Below, in pieces: positions 4,221 to 6,091 of a DNA stretch of 6,091 nt (position 1 is its first letter; each line of letters starts with the position of its first letter). The notes under the pieces were generated by a model. That model did not search any database and was not told the origin of the DNA. It saw only the letters and a program-made list of their open reading frames with translations. The stretch covers positions 1 to 6,091 of the forward strand of contig CAAEIL010000053.1 in assembly GCA_900755985.1 (NCBI GenBank). Reading direction: 5' to 3'. Source of the stretch: Bacteroidales bacterium. Its GTDB lineage: Bacteria; Bacteroidota; Bacteroidia; Bacteroidales; Muribaculaceae. A program made the position numbers and the translations under genes.

Positions 4221-4266
4221 GGTCGTGAAGTTTGAAGGTCAGACTTTCAGGGAAAGCAAGAGAGGC

Positions 4267-4617
4267 TTACGCCTCCCTTGCGGCTTCGAACTGGAGGCGT
4301 TCGTAGATGGTTTGGGAAATGGTCGCTCCGTAGCGGGCTTTGAGCAGGTGCATGTAACGGATAGCGCTCTTGGCGGTCTTGCATCCGCAGCCGACATTGT
4401 CCTTGGGGGCCACGCCCTTGAAGTAGACGTACCAGCGATTGAACTTGCGCTGAGCCACGATGAGGTTGGCTCGGAGCGGAGCCTCGCCCTGCTTCGCGGT
4501 GGGAGTGACGGTCGGAGTAGTCTCGACGGCGGGAGCTGCGGTTTCTTTGCCGGGGCAAAGCGCTGAAGCGGTTAGAGCTGCGATGTTTTCTGCGGATTTT
4601 TTAGTTTTCTTTGCCAT
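4267..4617 (-). CDS. Lys-rich, Ala/Pro-linker protein, 116 aa
   Basis: Not recognised by name. The start at 4617 (MAKKTKKSAENIAA) is chosen because it follows CTTCAAAATC, identical to the ten bases before the ATG of the 67-aa gene at 5951; the ATG at 4653 would lie above this leader. Order of parts: a basic N-terminus (residues 1-8), a low-complexity Ala/Pro/Thr linker (about 13-47), then a folded domain with NRWYVYFKGV (60-69), a CGC motif (77-79) and two helices (TAKSAIRYMHLLKARYG; ISQTIYERLQFEAA). The basic, aromatic domain would suit nucleic-acid binding, but that is a guess. A copy of the GGTTTCTTTGC hairpin repeat encodes residues 19-26 within the linker, as if inserted in a tolerant region. 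It is the first gene of the operon with the 68- and 75-aa proteins; a divergent plus-strand promoter lies about 190 bp upstream. Confidence 0.8.
   Translation of the reverse strand: MAKKTKKSAENIAALTASALCPGKETAAPAVETTPTVTPTAKQGEAPLRANLIVAQRKFNRWYVYFKGVAPKDNVGCGCKTAKSAIRYMHLLKARYGATISQTIYERLQFEAAREA
4540..4563 (+). repeat. GGTTTCTTTGC hairpin repeat, copy 3 (in a gene)
   Basis: GGTTTCTTTGC, loop CGGG, GCAAAGCGC, antisense to codons 19-26 of the 116-aa gene. It is the only copy lying wholly inside a well-supported coding region, and falls in a low-complexity linker. Confidence 0.6.
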
Positions 4618-4719
4618 GATTTTGAAGTGTTTGGTGTTTGAGATGTGAGCCAAGGCTCTTAATTTTTACGTTGCAATAATTGGGAGAACTGAGGAAGTGA
4701 GCAAAGCAAAAATTTCAAG

Positions 4720-4782
4720 TAAAATTTTAAGGCCGTGGCCGGTAAGTACTACCTGTAAGGTGGAGATTTATAAAATTTTAAG
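4720..4782. repeat. Paired TAAAATTTTAAG motifs
   Basis: TAAAATTTTAAG occurs at 4720-4731 and again at 4771-4782, 51 bp apart, in the AT-rich upstream region of the three-gene operon. TAAAATTTTA is itself a palindrome. Between them lie GGCCGTGGCC and GGTA/TACC inverted repeats. They could be paired regulator sites or UP-like elements; no clear minus-strand promoter was found for the operon. Confidence 0.4.
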
Positions 4783-4801
4783 CAGTAAATCCGGCGGCTC
4801 G

Positions 4802-4831
4802 TTTTGCGCTGAACGGTCAGTCCTACCTTTG
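4802..4831 (+). promoter_or_regulatory. Bacteroidetes-type promoter, plus strand
   Basis: TTTTG (4802-4806), 17 nt, TACCTTTG (4824-4831) followed by C. The -7 box is a full consensus match; the spacer is two bases shorter than in the 982 and 2200 promoters. Predicted start about 4837-4839, transcribing away from the operon into the 4840-5740 noncoding block. Confidence 0.45.
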
Positions 4832-4919
4832 CGACAGGAAAAATAAGCCGTGGGTCACATCCCCAAATACGGAAAAGGCGAAGGAAACTAATAGCAGACA
4901 ACTCGGCCTCATCGCTTTA

Positions 4920-4939
4920 GCGCTTGCGAAGCAAGAACC
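4920..4939 (-). repeat. GGTTCTTGC hairpin repeat, copy 4
   Basis: Read on the minus strand: GGTTCTTGC, loop TTC, GCAAGCGC. The stem is one pair shorter than copies 1-3 (CTTGC/GCAAG), with both arms shortened together. The following TAAAGCGATGA matches the context of copy 1. Confidence 0.55.
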
Positions 4940-5368
4940 CGCCCCGCCGGAGAGATCCGACAAGTCACTCCGCACTCGACACGGCAGCAAGTTCAGCGGT
5001 ACGGCTACAAGGACGGGGCAAAGACTGTCAAGATGCGGACGCAGCCAAGAGCACCGTTACATATTACCTGCACCCGCTACGGTACGACCCCGAACCTCGG
5101 AGAGCGCCGCTGTTCGGGGAAGCAACGGCGGTGTCCGTTGCGCCCGAAAGTCTGACCCGATGAACGACCGTGCAGCAACCTATGAGCATCACAACGGCAA
5201 ATGGCTATGCCGACAGAAGAAGAAGCCCAATGGTGAGAACCGCTGATTGGCGCGACCGCGAAACCTCGCGTGGACTACGGCGGCGAAAGCCACTGTGCAT
5301 CTCCGACCACAGGCGGAGCGTTTTCCCTCCCGAAACGATGTAATCGACCACCGACAATGAAAAGGAGC

Positions 5369-5431
5369 GGTCAGCTCGGATGTCGCGCGAGCGAACCTGC
5401 CCGACAGCCCTCACGGCTAAAGGGTCTGACC
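5369..5431 (+). repeat. Covarying-stem unit E
   Basis: Outer stem GGTCAG (5369-5374) with CTGACC (5426-5431). The core is almost that of unit B (CTCGGATGTCGC; AACCTGCCCGAC; CCCTCACGGCTAAAGGG), about 1.8 kb from the array, but the outer stem is a new paired sequence. Inner helices are GTCG/CGAC and CCCT/AGGG. Confidence 0.65.
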
Positions 5432-5446
5432 CGCGACCCGAATACT

Positions 5447-5513
5447 CGGCAAGTTCTCGGATGCCTCGCGAGAGGACCGACTGGAGGCCGACCTGCCGGA
5501 AGTCAACTTGCCG
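5447..5513 (+). repeat. Covarying-stem unit F
   Basis: Outer stem CGGCAAGTT (5447-5455) with AACTTGCCG (5505-5513), 9 bp perfect. Core begins CTCGGATGCC; inner helix GCCTC/GAGGC. It is preceded by ACT, as are units A, B and D (ACTCGGC or ACTCAGG). Confidence 0.65.
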
Positions 5514-5618
5514 CTGTGGTGTCGGCTTAGAGGCGGAGCCGGAGAGCCGAAGAACAAATGAGAGAAGGCAACGGGGACAGATGAACAGAGCAACAGTTCG
5601 TGCCAGCGAGAGCAGAGA

Positions 5619-5660
5619 GTCAAGCTCGCTTGACCTATGCCGAGCGCCGCCGAACTCGGC
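5619..5660 (+). repeat. Possible decayed promoter repeat
   Basis: GTCAAG-CTCG-CTTGAC (5619-5634) followed by CTATGCCGAGCGCCG recalls the end of the promoter repeat at 980-1003 (CCTTGACATAGCGAGCGCCG). Nineteen bases after TTG stands GAACTCGG where the active copies have TAACTTTG. It may be a relic without promoter function. Confidence 0.3.
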
Positions 5661-5738
5661 CAATAGGCAAAGGCTGCCCCGGCGGACAGCCACCCTTTGG
5701 GAGGGGAAAGGAGGATTACCAACCTGTGTTATCGCGAA

Positions 5739-5761
5739 GCGCTTGGCCTAAGCCAAGAACC
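5739..5761 (-). repeat. GGTTCTTGGC hairpin repeat, copy 5 (over a stop)
   Basis: Read on the minus strand: GGTTCTTGGC, loop TTAG, GCCAAGCGC. The stem CTTGGC/GCCAAG differs from the other copies in both arms and still pairs. The stop codon TAG of the 67-aa gene lies in the loop, so the repeat supplies the last codons (WFLA) and the stop. Confidence 0.6.
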
Positions 5762-5951
5762 AGCCCTGAACCATCGTGTAATCGACTTCATCGTGAAGGG
5801 AAGCTGCGATTTCCTGTGCTTCCTCGGCGTTACGGGCTTCCACTTCTTCAGTATAGCTTTCGCCGTCGAAAGTGATTACTTCTACCGAAAAGTATTTGAG
5901 CTTGCGGTTGGAGTTGAGAGAGCTGTCGAATATGTTCATTACGTGGGTCAT
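5748..5951 (-). CDS. Small beta-beta-alpha protein, 67 aa
   Basis: Not firmly recognised. The start MTHVMNIFDSSLN at 5951 follows CCTCTAAAA (10 nt before the ATG) and CTTCAAAATC directly before it, the same leader as other genes here; an ATG four codons later is less likely. After a polar N-terminus come two beta strands (KYFSVEVITFDG; SYTEEVEARN, about residues 19-41), a helix (AEEAQEIAASLH) and a last strand (VDYTMVQGWF). This strand-strand-helix-strand pattern with an EAxxAEEA segment recalls small phage or plasmid proteins of the DpnD/PcfM type, but I cannot claim membership. It is soluble, acidic and without a membrane segment. No other gene is adjacent; upstream lies the 24-bp tandem repeat at the window end, and a hairpin repeat covers the stop codon. 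Confidence 0.75.
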   Translation of the reverse strand: MTHVMNIFDSSLNSNRKLKYFSVEVITFDGESYTEEVEARNAEEAQEIAASLHDEVDYTMVQGWFLA

Positions 5952-6011
5952 GATTTTGAAGTTTTAGAGGGTTTTTACTGTGCGCCGGGGCGTGGAAAAG
6001 GCGCGTGCGTT

Positions 6012-6091
6012 TGACCCCTTCGGGCACGCGGGACTGACCCCTTTGGGCGAAATAAGAATGACCCTTGCGGGCGAAATAAAAATGACCCCTG
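6012..6091 (+). repeat. 24-bp tandem repeat, cut by the window end
   Basis: Units start with TGACCC at 6012 (23 bp, most diverged), 6035 and 6059 (24 bp each) and 6083 (incomplete). The later units read TGACCC(C/T)T..GGGCGAAATAA(G/A)AA. Each holds a small CCC-loop-GGG inverted repeat. The array continues beyond the window, so copy number is unknown. It could be iterons, an operator array or a minisatellite; no coding frame stays open through unit 1. Confidence 0.7.

Larger units (their letters stand above)
4838..5738 (+). ncRNA. Candidate long structured noncoding RNA
   Basis: About 900 bp without a credible gene. Open frames such as 4924-5163, 5205-5693 (minus), 5380-5751 and 5600-5875 have skewed Arg/Ser/Pro composition and no leader. 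Structure is dense, especially at the 3' side: 4920-4939, covarying-stem units at 5369-5431 and 5447-5513, TCGGCT/AGCCGA (5522-5527 and 5545-5550), GTCAAG-CTCG-CTTGAC (5619-5634), GCCG-AACT-CGGC (5649-5660) and GGCTG/CAGCC (5672-5676 and 5687-5691). The promoter at 4802 would read it. No plus-strand terminator is evident, so the extent is uncertain; it may contain several RNAs. Confidence 0.4.

Noticed and set aside
3165..5513. Integron attC sites
   Set aside because: The units fold as single strands like attC, but the conserved GTTRRRY and RYYYAAC ends and an integron integrase are absent, and the units are not at gene-cassette boundaries.
4838..5738. Group II intron or retron RNA
   Set aside because: No reverse transcriptase frame and no recognisable domain V sequence.

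Overview
The window looks like an accessory, probably mobile, stretch of a Bacteroidales genome or plasmid (Bacteroides, Parabacteroides or Alistipes type). Three things point there. First, several promoter-like sites match the Bacteroidetes sigma-A consensus (TTG or TTTG, about 19 nt, TAnnTTTG). Second, the small genes have no Shine-Dalgarno sequence, only A/C-rich leaders. Third, there is an ArdA-family antirestriction gene, typical of conjugative elements. No replication, transfer, integrase or transposase gene is present, so the kind of element cannot be fixed.

All convincing genes lie on the minus strand and are short. From high to low coordinate they are: a 67-aa protein (5748-5951); an apparent three-gene operon of 116, 68 and 75 aa (4617 down to 3775) ending in a good intrinsic terminator; ardA (1428-2048, 206 aa) with its own terminator; a doubtful small ORF (1140-1340); and an 80-aa protein (594-836) followed by a terminator-like hairpin. 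Only ArdA has a function I recognise.

More than half of the window is not protein-coding but is full of inverted repeats: 1-520, 900-1140, 2205-2940, 3090-3716 and 4840-5740. Three plus-strand promoter-like sites (about 982-1011, 2200-2229 and 4802-4831) point away from the minus-strand genes into three of these stretches. The layout is therefore minus-strand small genes alternating with divergently transcribed, structured, apparently noncoding plus-strand RNA. Two of the promoters lie in copies of one 68-bp repeat, with exactly the same distance to the -7 box.

The most unusual item is a family of 63-67-bp elements at 3165-3713 and 5369-5513. Each has an outer stem of 6-9 bp whose sequence differs between subtypes but always pairs, enclosing a shared start (CTCGGATG or CTTGGATG) and, in most subtypes, two small inner hairpins. 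Two single-base differences between copies keep pairing as G-U only in the plus-strand RNA. A second hairpin family (GGTTCTTTGC-loop-GCAAAGCGC) occurs five times with compensating stem changes, once inside a coding region and once over a stop codon. I infer a repeated structured RNA (or folding single-stranded DNA) system carried with antirestriction cargo; its function is unknown.
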